DNA of 64,000 bases from Altererythrobacter sp. XM-24bin4 (GTDB lineage: Bacteria > Pseudomonadota > Alphaproteobacteria > Sphingomonadales > Sphingomonadaceae). Under the pieces are notes generated by a model. The model saw nothing but the letters and a program-made list of their open reading frames with translations, was not told where the DNA came from and ran no database searches. Shown in pieces: positions 35,066 to 43,666 of this stretch (position 1 is its first letter; the number at the start of each line of letters is the position of its first letter). A program made the position numbers and the translations under genes. The stretch is taken from contig QCWG01000001.1 of NCBI GenBank assembly GCA_003149575.1, positions 835,183-899,182 on the forward strand. Direction: 5' to 3'.

Positions 35066-36157
35066 ATGAGTGACACTCGGCGATATGCGATAATCGGATG
35101 CGGGATGATGGGCCGCGAACATATGCGCAATCTCGCACTATTGCCGCAAGCTGATCTGGTCGCGATTGCGGACCCTGATGCTGGCTCGCGTGAGGCAGCT
35201 AAGGCGCTGGCGGGCATATTGGGCCAGCGCATCGGAGCCTTCGCGGATACCGCCGAGATGCTGGATGCATTTTCCCCCGATGCTGTGATCATCGCATCTC
35301 CCAATTTTTCGCATCATGCAGTTCTGCAAGAGATCATGCCGCGCGAGCTCGCAATTCTGGTCGAAAAGCCGCTGTGTACGACCGTAGAACATGCTCAAGA
35401 GATCGCGGCACTGGCGGCTGACTATCCTGCCCTCTTCTGGGTCGGTCTGGAATATCGCTATATGCCTCCGGTCGCGCGGTTTATTGAGCGTGTGCACGCT
35501 GGCGAAACCGGTGATGTGCGGATGATGTATATCCGCGAACATCGTTTTCCCTTCTTGTCCAAGGTTGGTGACTGGAACCGTTTCAACCGCAACACGGGCG
35601 GTACGCTGGTTGAGAAATGCTGTCACTTCTTCGATCTGATGCGACACACATTACGCGATGAGCCGGTGCGGATTTTTGCGAGCGGTGGGCAGGATGAAAA
35701 TCATCTCGACGAGAGCTATGGCGGCGAAGTGCCGGACATTCTCGACAACGCATTTGTGACGGTGGATTTTGCGCGTGGCGCACGGGCTGTGCTGGATCTG
35801 TGTATGTTCGCCGAAGGGGCAGAACAGCAGGAAGAGATTTACGCGCTTGGCGCAGAGGGGCGGCTGGATGTGGAGATCCCTGCTGCGAACGTCACTTGGT
35901 CGCCACGCGACAAGAGCGGACCGATTGTCGAGCATATCGATACGCCCAAGGAAGCATTGGCAGCAGGCGATCATCACGGCGCGACCTATTTCCAGTTGCG
36001 GGAATTCCACGATGCGCTGATTTCTGGCGGCGCACCCACGCTGAGCGCTGTCGATGGGTTGCGCTCTGTTCAAATGGGCGCAGCCGCGCAGCAATCGATC
36101 ACCACCGGCTTGCCGGTTGAACTCGACTTTTTATCTTCAGGAGACAGCATTGGCTGA
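35066..36157 (+). CDS. Gfo/Idh/MocA family oxidoreductase
   Basis: The 363-residue enzyme has an N-terminal NAD(P) Rossmann domain (YAIIGCGMMGREHM) and the family EKP motif with K101, the catalytic lysine. The C-terminal alpha/beta domain contains GGTLVEKCCHFFDLMRH, whose histidine is part of the active site. Members oxidise or reduce sugars and cyclitols such as myo-inositol. It overlaps the aldo/keto reductase start by eight bases, so they are made together. The substrate is not known. Confidence 0.9.
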   Translation: MSDTRRYAIIGCGMMGREHMRNLALLPQADLVAIADPDAGSREAAKALAGILGQRIGAFADTAEMLDAFSPDAVIIASPNFSHHAVLQEIMPRELAILVEKPLCTTVEHAQEIAALAADYPALFWVGLEYRYMPPVARFIERVHAGETGDVRMMYIREHRFPFLSKVGDWNRFNRNTGGTLVEKCCHFFDLMRHTLRDEPVRIFASGGQDENHLDESYGGEVPDILDNAFVTVDFARGARAVLDLCMFAEGAEQQEEIYALGAEGRLDVEIPAANVTWSPRDKSGPIVEHIDTPKEALAAGDHHGATYFQLREFHDALISGGAPTLSAVDGLRSVQMGAAAQQSITTGLPVELDFLSSGDSIG

Positions 36158-37103
36158 CACTTTGCCCCCGATCGGTTTTGGCTTCTGGAAGGTCGCGTGC
36201 CAGGACGCGGCCAATGTCGCCTATGAAGCGATTGCTGCGGGGTATCGCCACCTCGATTGTGCGGCTGACTATGGCAACGAAACCGAAGTAGGGCAGGGGA
36301 TCGCGCGCGCCATCGCGGACGGGCTGGTGACCCGTGAGGATCTTTGGATCACGTCCAAGCTATGGAACACTTTCCATGCGCCTGAGCACGTTGAGGAAGG
36401 GTGTCGAAAGTCTCTGTCGGACCTAGGGCTCGACTACCTTGATCTCTACCTGGTTCATTTCCCGATCGCGCTGGAGTATGTGCCAATCGACACGCGTTAT
36501 CCCCCCGAATGGGTGCATGACCCGGACGCGCAGAGCGGCATGAAACGTGCGAAGGTGCCTCTGCACGCTACTTGGGGGGCGATGGAGACGTTGGTGGGAA
36601 AGGGCCTCACTAAGCGGATTGGCGTTTGTAACTATAACAGCGGCCTGATCCATGATCTCATGAGCTATGCGACCGTGCATCCGCATACTCTTCAGATCGA
36701 GGCGCATCCCTATTTGACACAGGAACGCTTGATCCGGCTGGCCAAGGACTATGGGATTGAAGTCACGGCTTTCTCGCCGCTTGGTGCACTATCCTATGTC
36801 GAGCTCGATATGGCGGGCCAAGGCGATAGCGTGCTGACTGAACCTGCCGTGCTCGCTGCGGCGCAGGCGCATGGCAAAACGCCGGCTCAAGTGGTGTTGC
36901 GCTGGGGCGTGCAGCGCGGAACATCGATCATTCCCAAGACATCCAAGCCTGAGCGGATGCGCGAGAACCTGGACATCATGGACTTCGCGCTGAGCGAAGA
37001 AGAGATGAACGCGATCAGCGCACTCAACCAGAACCGCCGCTTCAATGATCCAGGCACCTTCACGGAAGCGGCCTTCAACACATTCCACCCGATCTATGAC
37101 TGA
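36150..37103 (+). CDS. Aldo/keto reductase (AKR)
   Basis: The 317-residue (alpha/beta)8 barrel NADPH reductase has the complete catalytic tetrad D36 (HLDCAADY), Y41, K70 (ITSKLWN) and H103 (LYLVHFP). IPKTSKPERMRENL is the cofactor-binding loop. No ATG fits; the TTG at 36150 gives a correct N-terminus (ADTLPPIGFGFW) and has CAGGAG eight bases before it. It overlaps the Gfo/Idh gene and is overlapped by the dioxygenase gene. The pair of sugar-type oxidoreductases suggests a polyol or sugar derivative as substrate. Confidence 0.9.
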   Translation: MADTLPPIGFGFWKVACQDAANVAYEAIAAGYRHLDCAADYGNETEVGQGIARAIADGLVTREDLWITSKLWNTFHAPEHVEEGCRKSLSDLGLDYLDLYLVHFPIALEYVPIDTRYPPEWVHDPDAQSGMKRAKVPLHATWGAMETLVGKGLTKRIGVCNYNSGLIHDLMSYATVHPHTLQIEAHPYLTQERLIRLAKDYGIEVTAFSPLGALSYVELDMAGQGDSVLTEPAVLAAAQAHGKTPAQVVLRWGVQRGTSIIPKTSKPERMRENLDIMDFALSEEEMNAISALNQNRRFNDPGTFTEAAFNTFHPIYD

Positions 37104-38004
37104 CTTTCCCGCCATCATCACCGGAGGAGGCGACCTCTCCGAATTTCTGTCTTGCAACAAGAGCGCGGTTGATGCGGCGCTCGCCGATGCAGGCGCGCTG
37201 TTGTTTCGCGGATTCGATGTGCCCGATCCCTTGGCTTTCGATGCGGCGATCAATGGCTACGGTGAAGCGGGCTTCACCTACGAAGACTCGCTTTCGAACG
37301 CAGTGCGCACCAATGTGACGCCGCGCGTTTTCACCGCAAACGAAGCGCCGCCCACGACCGAGATCTTTCTGCATCACGAAATGGCGCAAACGCCGCTCTA
37401 TCCCGGCAAGCTGTTCTTCTATTGCGAGATCGCACCGGGCGAAGGCGGCGCGACGCCTGTGTGCCGCTCGGATTGGGTGCTCGATCGTTTGAAGGCGGAA
37501 GCGCCGGAATTCTACGGCGATTGTCGCGATCATGGCGTACGCTACACTAATGTCATGCCGGGCAGCGATGATGCGGGTTCAGGCCAGGGGCGCAGTTGGC
37601 GAAGTACGCTGAGCGTGGATACGCGCGAGCGAGCGGAATCGCGACTGGCGGAACTAGGCTATGAGTGGGAATGGCTGGACGGGGATGTGCTGCGCGCGAC
37701 CACGCCAGTGCTGCCTGCCATCCGACAGCTTCAGGATGGGCGGGAGACTTTCTTCAATCAACTGATTGCCGCCTATCGCGGCTGGTCGGATAGCCGCAAT
37801 GATCCGAACCGCGCGATCATGCTTGGCAATGGCGAGCCGATTTCAGCTGCTGCGATGGCCGATGTGATAGCGATTGCAGATGAGCTGACGGCTGACATTG
37901 CGTGGCAAGCAGGCGACGTGGCTTTGATCGACAACTTTTCGGTGATGCATGGGCGGCGGCCATTTGCGGGCAAGCGCCGCGTGCTGGCCTCGCTGATCAG
38001 CTAA
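37096..38004 (+). CDS. TauD/TfdA-type Fe(II)/2-oxoglutarate dioxygenase
   Basis: The 302-residue protein belongs to the TauD/TfdA (SyrP-like) group. The iron ligands are H93 and E95 in LHHEMAQ and the distal H in VMHGRRPF; the following R (GKRRVLASL) would hold 2-oxoglutarate. E replaces the more common D of HxD, as in several SyrP/clavaminate synthase relatives. Such enzymes hydroxylate or desaturate small molecules. ATG at 37096 overlaps the aldo/keto reductase by eight bases. Its stop overlaps the symporter's stop on the other strand by eight bases. Confidence 0.87.
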   Translation: MTDFPAIITGGGDLSEFLSCNKSAVDAALADAGALLFRGFDVPDPLAFDAAINGYGEAGFTYEDSLSNAVRTNVTPRVFTANEAPPTTEIFLHHEMAQTPLYPGKLFFYCEIAPGEGGATPVCRSDWVLDRLKAEAPEFYGDCRDHGVRYTNVMPGSDDAGSGQGRSWRSTLSVDTRERAESRLAELGYEWEWLDGDVLRATTPVLPAIRQLQDGRETFFNQLIAAYRGWSDSRNDPNRAIMLGNGEPISAAAMADVIAIADELTADIAWQAGDVALIDNFSVMHGRRPFAGKRRVLASLIS

Positions 38005-39697
38005 CGGCTTGCTTCCTAACCGCCATCACCCATGCAGCCAGGTTCGCCGCGACTAGCAGGCCCATCAACAGCGCGAACAGCGCAGACAGACCAGCGGTGT
38101 ACGCCAGGCCAATGGGTGAGAAGACCAGATAGAGCGTCACCACGCCAGATAGCAACGTGAATGCCGTCGGTCGGGCAAAGCGCCATGGCGTCATGTCGAC
38201 CTCATGCCGGTTGACCGGCTGGTACGGTGCCTCGCGTGGCTGCCAATATCCCACCGCCAGCATTATGGCGACTTCAATCACGAACAGGATGGCGTATTGA
38301 TGGATGAAGTGCAGCGTCACGACATCGTCGAATACGAACCGCAGCAAGCCGTATGCTGTAACGTGGAAGATGATCACAACCTTTGCGCCCAGCGCCGGAA
38401 CGCGTGCTGTGAACAGCCCCATGATCACGATCACGACTGTCGGGATATTGTAGAAACCGGTGAAGACGCGCACCACTTGCCACAGGCCTTCCTCAGCGAA
38501 ATAGAGCAGAGGTGCCACGGTGAAAGAGAACAACGCGATGATGACGCTGGCGATCTTCGCCACGCGCACAAGATACGCATCGCTCGCCTGCTTGCGTGAC
38601 GGTGCATAGATATCGAGCGTGAACAGCGTCGCGGCACTGTTTAGCAACGAATTGAACGAGCTTAAGACTGCACCCAGCAGGACCGCAAGAAAGATTCCGC
38701 CAAGATAGGCGGGAAGCAGGTCTGAAACGAGCCGCGGGTACGCCTCATCAATCGATCCAAATCCGGGGCCATAAAGATGGAATGCGATCACGCCCGGGAT
38801 CATCATCATGAACGGGACCATGATCTTGAAGAAGCCGGACGTCAGCACGCCCTTCTGCCCTTCCGCCAAAGACTGCGCCCCCAATGTGCGCTGAATCACA
38901 TATTGGTTGGTGCACCAGTAAAACAGGTTGGCGAAGATCATGCCGGTGAAAATCGTGCCGAACGGTGTCGGGTCAGTGGCAGAGCCGATCGCATTCAGCT
39001 TTTCCGGGTGATCGCTGGTCAGGCGAGACAGCCCATCTGAGAAACTGCCTTCGCCCAGCGCGGTCAGGCCCAGTATCGGCACAAGCAGTCCGATAAACAG
39101 CAGCCCGATACCGTTGAGCGTGTCGGATACTGCCACCGCGCGCAAACCGCCAAACACAGCATATGCGGCGCCTGTCAGCCCGATCACGATCACTGTCAGT
39201 ACGAGCGCGGGAAACATGTCCAGCCCGGTTAGCTGTGGCACATCGAAGAACTGCATCACCGCCAGCGATCCGGAATAGAGCACCGAAGGGATCGTCACGA
39301 GCCCGTATCCGAGCATGAACAGCAGCACGGACATGCGCCGAACGGTTGGATCGAACCGTTCAGCGAGGAATTCCGGCAAAGTGGTGAATGCACCGGCGAG
39401 ATATCGCGGCAAGAACAGGAATGCCATGGCGACAGTCGCGATGGCTGCGGTTACTTCCCAAGCCATACTGGAAAGATTGTGGCCATAGGCAGATCCATTG
39501 AGGCCGATCAGCTGCTCTGCCGACAGATTGGTCAGCAATAGCGAACCTGCTATGAAACCGGCGGTCAGACCGCGCCCGGCGAGGAAATAGCCCTCTCGCG
39601 TGTCAGTTTGCCCGCGAGTTTTGCGCCAGCTGATCCAAGCGATCAGAGCCATCACTGCAACACAGCTGGTGAATGTGAATGCGAGCCCCCCGTCCAT
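37997..39697 (-). CDS. Sodium:solute symporter (SSS family, SLC5-like)
   Basis: The 566-residue inner-membrane protein has about 14 membrane segments of the LeuT fold. It shows the SGLT-type start (FLAGRGLTAGFIAGSLLLTNLSAEQLIGLNGSAY), RYLAGAFTTLPEFLAERF, FGGLRAVAVSDTLNG (the SSS signature) and YWCTNQYVIQRTLGA. This subgroup transports sugars or inositols with sodium. It faces the Gfo/Idh-AKR-dioxygenase genes tail to tail and may import their substrate, although it is transcribed from the other end. The divergent iron operon shares its upstream region. Confidence 0.9.
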   Translation of the reverse strand: MDGGLAFTFTSCVAVMALIAWISWRKTRGQTDTREGYFLAGRGLTAGFIAGSLLLTNLSAEQLIGLNGSAYGHNLSSMAWEVTAAIATVAMAFLFLPRYLAGAFTTLPEFLAERFDPTVRRMSVLLFMLGYGLVTIPSVLYSGSLAVMQFFDVPQLTGLDMFPALVLTVIVIGLTGAAYAVFGGLRAVAVSDTLNGIGLLFIGLLVPILGLTALGEGSFSDGLSRLTSDHPEKLNAIGSATDPTPFGTIFTGMIFANLFYWCTNQYVIQRTLGAQSLAEGQKGVLTSGFFKIMVPFMMMIPGVIAFHLYGPGFGSIDEAYPRLVSDLLPAYLGGIFLAVLLGAVLSSFNSLLNSAATLFTLDIYAPSRKQASDAYLVRVAKIASVIIALFSFTVAPLLYFAEEGLWQVVRVFTGFYNIPTVVIVIMGLFTARVPALGAKVVIIFHVTAYGLLRFVFDDVVTLHFIHQYAILFVIEVAIMLAVGYWQPREAPYQPVNRHEVDMTPWRFARPTAFTLLSGVVTLYLVFSPIGLAYTAGLSALFALLMGLLVAANLAAWVMAVRKQAVS

Positions 39698-39763
39698 TTA
39701 GCTGGCCTTAAGCGATTAATTGTGAGGCGCAAGCTGGCGACATTGTATGGGCTACTTGTCACT

Positions 39764-39782
39764 AATGAGAATTATTCGCAAT
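39764..39782. promoter_or_regulatory. Fur-box-like site before the ferric iron transport operon
   Basis: AATGAGAATTATTCGCAAT is close to the Fur box form AATGAGAATTATTCTCATT, with the inner nine bases symmetric. It lies about 77-95 bases before the fbpA start and is between fbpA and the divergent symporter. Iron repression by Fur is the likely use; this is inferred from the match only. Confidence 0.6.
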
Positions 39783-39858
39783 AAAACTCTCGACAGAAAG
39801 CCTCGCTCGCGCTTATGGCCGCATTGGATCGGAATTCACCGAGTCGAAGGAAGTGCTG

Positions 39859-40881
39859 ATGACCAACCGTTTTGCTTTGGGCCTTGTGCTCGCTCCGCTT
39901 GTTGTTCTTGGTGCCTGCTCGCAGGAGGCAGAGACGAGTGATGACACCTTGGTCATCTATTCCTCGCGGCACTACGATTCCGACTATGCGCTGTACGAAG
40001 CTTTTACCGATGCGACAGGGGTGGAAGTCGAAGTGGTCGAAGCCGATGGCGATCTGCTGATCGAGCGGGTGAAGGCTGATGGCGACAGCAATCCGCCGGA
40101 CGTAATCATTACAGTCGATTCCGGCAGGCTATGGAAGGCCGATCAGGAAGGTCTGTTTGCGTCGACGAGCTCTGACATTCTCAACCAGCGTGTACCTGCA
40201 TCGATGCGCCACCCTGACGGCCATTGGTACGGAATTTCCAGCCGTGCACGTGTGTTGGTATACGCGAAGGACCGCGTGCAGGCGAGCGAGCTGACCGGCT
40301 ATGAAAGCCTTGCCGATCCAAAATTCGGGGGCCGCGTGTGCGCGCGCAGCTCCGGCAATATCTACAATATTTCGCTTCTCTCTGCGCTGATCGCCCGCTG
40401 GGGTGAAGGGCGCGCGCAGGATTGGGCCAGCAAGGTCGCGGGGAATTTTGCGCGCGATCCGCAAGGCGGCGACAGCGACCAGATCCGTGCCCTAGTGGCT
40501 GGCGAATGCGATCTCGCACTGGTCAATCATTACTACTATGCGCGCATGGCGTTGGACACGAATGAAGATGTGAGCAACGTTGAAGTGTACTGGCCCGAAG
40601 CCGATCCGGGCGTGCATGTAAACATCTCGGGTGCCGGTGTTGCGGCGAATGCGCGCCATCCCGAACTGGCAAAGAAATTCATCGAATTTGCGGTTTCAGA
40701 CGAAGCGCAGAAGTTGTTTCCAGAGCTGACCAGCGAATATCCGGCGGTTCCGACTGTCACCTATGACAATGCAGTGCTGGACGCACTGGGCGCGTTCAAG
40801 GCGGATCCGCTGGACGGGACGACAATCGGTTCGCGCCAGGAAGAAGCGCAACGTTTGTTCGATCGGGCCGGCTGGCCCTGA
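39859..40881 (+). CDS. fbpA: Ferric iron ABC transporter substrate-binding lipoprotein
   Basis: The 340-residue protein has a lipobox LVVLGAC with C20 as the acylation site, unusual but known for this family in sphingomonads. The rest is the FutA/FbpA periplasmic-binding fold: LVIYSSRHYDSDYALYEAF, RVKADGDSNPPDVIITVD and the iron-binding tyrosines at 225-227 (HYYYARM). It captures Fe3+ and delivers it to the permease. ATG at 39859 fits AAGGAAG in front; GTG at 39853 is possible. A Fur-box-like site lies upstream and the permease follows after 25 bases. Confidence 0.92.
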   Translation: MTNRFALGLVLAPLVVLGACSQEAETSDDTLVIYSSRHYDSDYALYEAFTDATGVEVEVVEADGDLLIERVKADGDSNPPDVIITVDSGRLWKADQEGLFASTSSDILNQRVPASMRHPDGHWYGISSRARVLVYAKDRVQASELTGYESLADPKFGGRVCARSSGNIYNISLLSALIARWGEGRAQDWASKVAGNFARDPQGGDSDQIRALVAGECDLALVNHYYYARMALDTNEDVSNVEVYWPEADPGVHVNISGAGVAANARHPELAKKFIEFAVSDEAQKLFPELTSEYPAVPTVTYDNAVLDALGAFKADPLDGTTIGSRQEEAQRLFDRAGWP

Positions 40882-40906
40882 TCAGCAGGGCAATCGGTAA
40901 GGCGCA

Positions 40907-42532
40907 TTGGCGGCAATAACGAATAGCATTGGCAATCGGGCAGCCTTCGCGGCTGGAGGGATTCTGCGCCGACTGGATCCCGCGGTTGTCGGCACAGTAC
41001 TTGCCGCTTTTTTCGCGCTGCCGATCATTGCGCTGATCGCGCTCGCGCTGTCGGGCGACAGCGAATACCTTGATCACATCGCTTCGACCAGGCTAGGCGA
41101 ATTTTCGATAAAGTCGACAAAGCTTGCGATCATGTCAGGGGCGCTTGCGGCATTGATCGGTGTCGGCTGCGCTTGGCTTGTCACGCGATACGAATTTGCC
41201 GGGCGCCGGGCGCTGAGTTGGCTGCTGATCTTGCCGCTTGCCATGCCGGGCTATGTGGCCGCCTATAGCTGGTATGCGATCACGGCGCCGGGCAGCAAGT
41301 TCGAGGCCGCAAGTGGCTGGGATTTGCCGACTGTCTCAGGCATTTCCGGCGCGGCGTTCATTTTCGCCCTAACGCTCTACCCTTATGTCTATCTGCTCAG
41401 TCGCAATGCGATGGAAGCGCATGGCCGGCTCAGCTGGGACATCGCCCGCAGCCTGGGCGCAGGCCCGTGGCGCGCTTTACGACAAATCACTTTGCCACTG
41501 ATATGGCCGGCCGCTGCGGCGGGCACAGCTTTGGTCATAATGGAAGTGCTCGCGGACTATGGCGTGGCCGATTTCCTGGGGGTTTCGACGCTAACCGTGG
41601 GTATCGTGCGTGCATGGTCTTCGTTCAGCGATCCGGCTGCCGCTGCGCAGTTGGCTGTGCTGTTGCTGTTTGGTGCTTTGCTGGCGCTGGGAGCAGAGCG
41701 CGCTGCGCGTGGACGCAGACAGTTCGCTTCGACCGGAGCGAGCGACACTCAGCTCAGCCCGCGATCGCAATTGACCGGCTGGCGCAGCGCAGTCGTGGCA
41801 GGATTGGCTATGCTGCCCATCGCATTGGGCTTGCTCATTCCGGCGGGAAATCTGGCCTGGTTGGCGATCAATACACGGCCATCAGGTTCGGTTTTGCCCG
41901 CCTTGCAGGGCACATTGTTGCTAGCGATCGGCTCTGCCGTTCTGGCGGTTTTTCTGGGGCTAACCGCCGCTTATGTATTACGCAGCGGCAACCGCGTGGC
42001 GCGCGCTTCCGTGCGTGTCTTGCAGGCAGGATATGCGGTGCCGGGCGCGGTTGCAGCAATTGCCATTCTGTCAGCGCTGGCAATCGGACAGTCCGCACTG
42101 AATGCTCTGTCCGGTGCGCAGGCGGCCATACTTACAGGGGGCAGCATAATCGCTTTGTTGCTGGCCTATCAGTCCCGCTTTGCGGCGGTAGCAATCCTGC
42201 CTTCGGAAGCGGCCTTGATGAAGGTTCGCCCGGAATTGGACGAGGCAGCGCGCAGCCTTGGCGCGTCGCCCATGCGCGTGGTCACAAAAATTCACCTGCC
42301 GCTCGTCTTGACCGGGTTGGCAACTGCCGGACTTCTGGTGGCAATCGAAGTGATGAAGGAATTGCCCGCGACTATGATCCTGCGGCCCTTCAGCCTTGAT
42401 ACGCTGGCAGTCACAGCACACAATTTCGCCAGTGACGAACGGCTCGCGCAAGCGGCGCTACCGGCATTGATCCTTATCGCGATCTGTGTTCCTGCAACGG
42501 CTTTACTGAATCTGGTGAGGCCCAACGCATGA
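40907..42532 (+). CDS. fbpB: Ferric iron ABC transporter permease
   Basis: The 541-residue inner-membrane protein contains two fused binding-protein-dependent permease domains with about twelve segments, as in FbpB/AfuB. Two EAA loops that contact the ATPase are seen: ARSLGAGPWRALRQITLPLI and AARSLGASPMRVVTKIHLPL. It starts with TTG, no better start being in frame. It overlaps fbpC by four bases (ATGA). Confidence 0.92.
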   Translation: MAAITNSIGNRAAFAAGGILRRLDPAVVGTVLAAFFALPIIALIALALSGDSEYLDHIASTRLGEFSIKSTKLAIMSGALAALIGVGCAWLVTRYEFAGRRALSWLLILPLAMPGYVAAYSWYAITAPGSKFEAASGWDLPTVSGISGAAFIFALTLYPYVYLLSRNAMEAHGRLSWDIARSLGAGPWRALRQITLPLIWPAAAAGTALVIMEVLADYGVADFLGVSTLTVGIVRAWSSFSDPAAAAQLAVLLLFGALLALGAERAARGRRQFASTGASDTQLSPRSQLTGWRSAVVAGLAMLPIALGLLIPAGNLAWLAINTRPSGSVLPALQGTLLLAIGSAVLAVFLGLTAAYVLRSGNRVARASVRVLQAGYAVPGAVAAIAILSALAIGQSALNALSGAQAAILTGGSIIALLLAYQSRFAAVAILPSEAALMKVRPELDEAARSLGASPMRVVTKIHLPLVLTGLATAGLLVAIEVMKELPATMILRPFSLDTLAVTAHNFASDERLAQAALPALILIAICVPATALLNLVRPNA

Positions 42533-43554
42533 GCGCCACTGAACTGCAAATCTCCTTGAAGGATGTTGCCTGCGAGATTGCAGGCAAGCGCATTCTGGAC
42601 GGTATAGATCTGGATCTTCCGCGCGGAGCGATCACGGTTGTGCTGGGGCCATCGGGTGCTGGCAAATCCACACTTCTGCGCGCGATTGCCGGCTTCGAGC
42701 CTGTGAGTGCGGGCACGATCACCTCGCCGGCTGACATCCTGTCCTCGCCCAGTGTCACCCTGCCGCCGGAAAAGCGCCGGATTGGCGTTGTGGTGCAAAG
42801 CAACGCATTGTTCCCGCACATGACAGCTGCCGAGAATGTGCGCTTCGGGATGGATCGTTCTGACGGCCCGCGCTCTGCGCAGGAATGGCTCGCCAAAGTC
42901 GAGCTGGCAGACCGCGCCAATGCCTACCCGCACGAATTGTCGGGGGGAGAACAACAGCGCATTGCGCTTGCCCGTGCGCTAGCCAGTCAGCCAGATGTCG
43001 TTCTGCTTGATGAAGCCTTCTCCAGTCTTGACCAGCAATTGCGCAAATCCATGCGGCGCGATGCAAAGCTCTTGCTGAAAGAGGCTGGTGCCGCAGTATT
43101 GGTTGTCACCCATGATCCCGATGAAGCGCTTGAACTGGCTGACACAATCGTTGTGCTGAACGATGGGCGCATTGTGCAGGAAGGCGCGCCGGAAGATCTC
43201 TATTGGCGGCCAAAAAGCATTGTCGCTGCACGGTTATTGGGGGAAGTGAATGCGCTGTCCGGGACGTGGCAGGATGGCGTTCTGAAAACGGCGATTGGCG
43301 ACATGAGACTATCTGAAATCACGGAGCATGAGCCTCAAACGGCACTTTTCCGTCCCTCGGCCCTTTCGCTCGTCTCTTCATCAAATGGCCCATGGACCGT
43401 CATCGAAAAAGAATTTTCTGCAGGATATCGTTTTGTCACGATAAAGGAAAAAAATGGCGAAATTCTGAGGATTTCCGGTCATACAGACGTCACAATGAAG
43501 GTCGGCGATAAGGTTGATGTAGCCTTCGATCCGGAGCGGGTTGGCTGGGTCTGA
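42529..43554 (+). CDS. fbpC: Ferric iron ABC transporter ATPase
   Basis: The 341-residue ATPase has Walker A GPSGAGKST at 40-48, the Q loop VVQSNALFPHMT, signature LSGGEQQR from 137, Walker B VVLLDEAFSSLD and the switch histidine VTHDPDEAL. A C-terminal TOBE-like domain of about 90 residues follows. It powers Fe3+ import with the two preceding proteins. The TonB receptor begins 112 bases later on the same strand. Confidence 0.93.
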   Translation: MSATELQISLKDVACEIAGKRILDGIDLDLPRGAITVVLGPSGAGKSTLLRAIAGFEPVSAGTITSPADILSSPSVTLPPEKRRIGVVVQSNALFPHMTAAENVRFGMDRSDGPRSAQEWLAKVELADRANAYPHELSGGEQQRIALARALASQPDVVLLDEAFSSLDQQLRKSMRRDAKLLLKEAGAAVLVVTHDPDEALELADTIVVLNDGRIVQEGAPEDLYWRPKSIVAARLLGEVNALSGTWQDGVLKTAIGDMRLSEITEHEPQTALFRPSALSLVSSSNGPWTVIEKEFSAGYRFVTIKEKNGEILRISGHTDVTMKVGDKVDVAFDPERVGWV

Positions 43555-43666
43555 TCTTGAGTTATCCGACAACGAGTTGAAGAATCAGTTTGTCGAATGC
43601 CTATCAAATAAGGTAGCTTCCAAATCAGAACCGCAAAAGCGGTCTGGGAATTTGGGAGAGGGTTAC

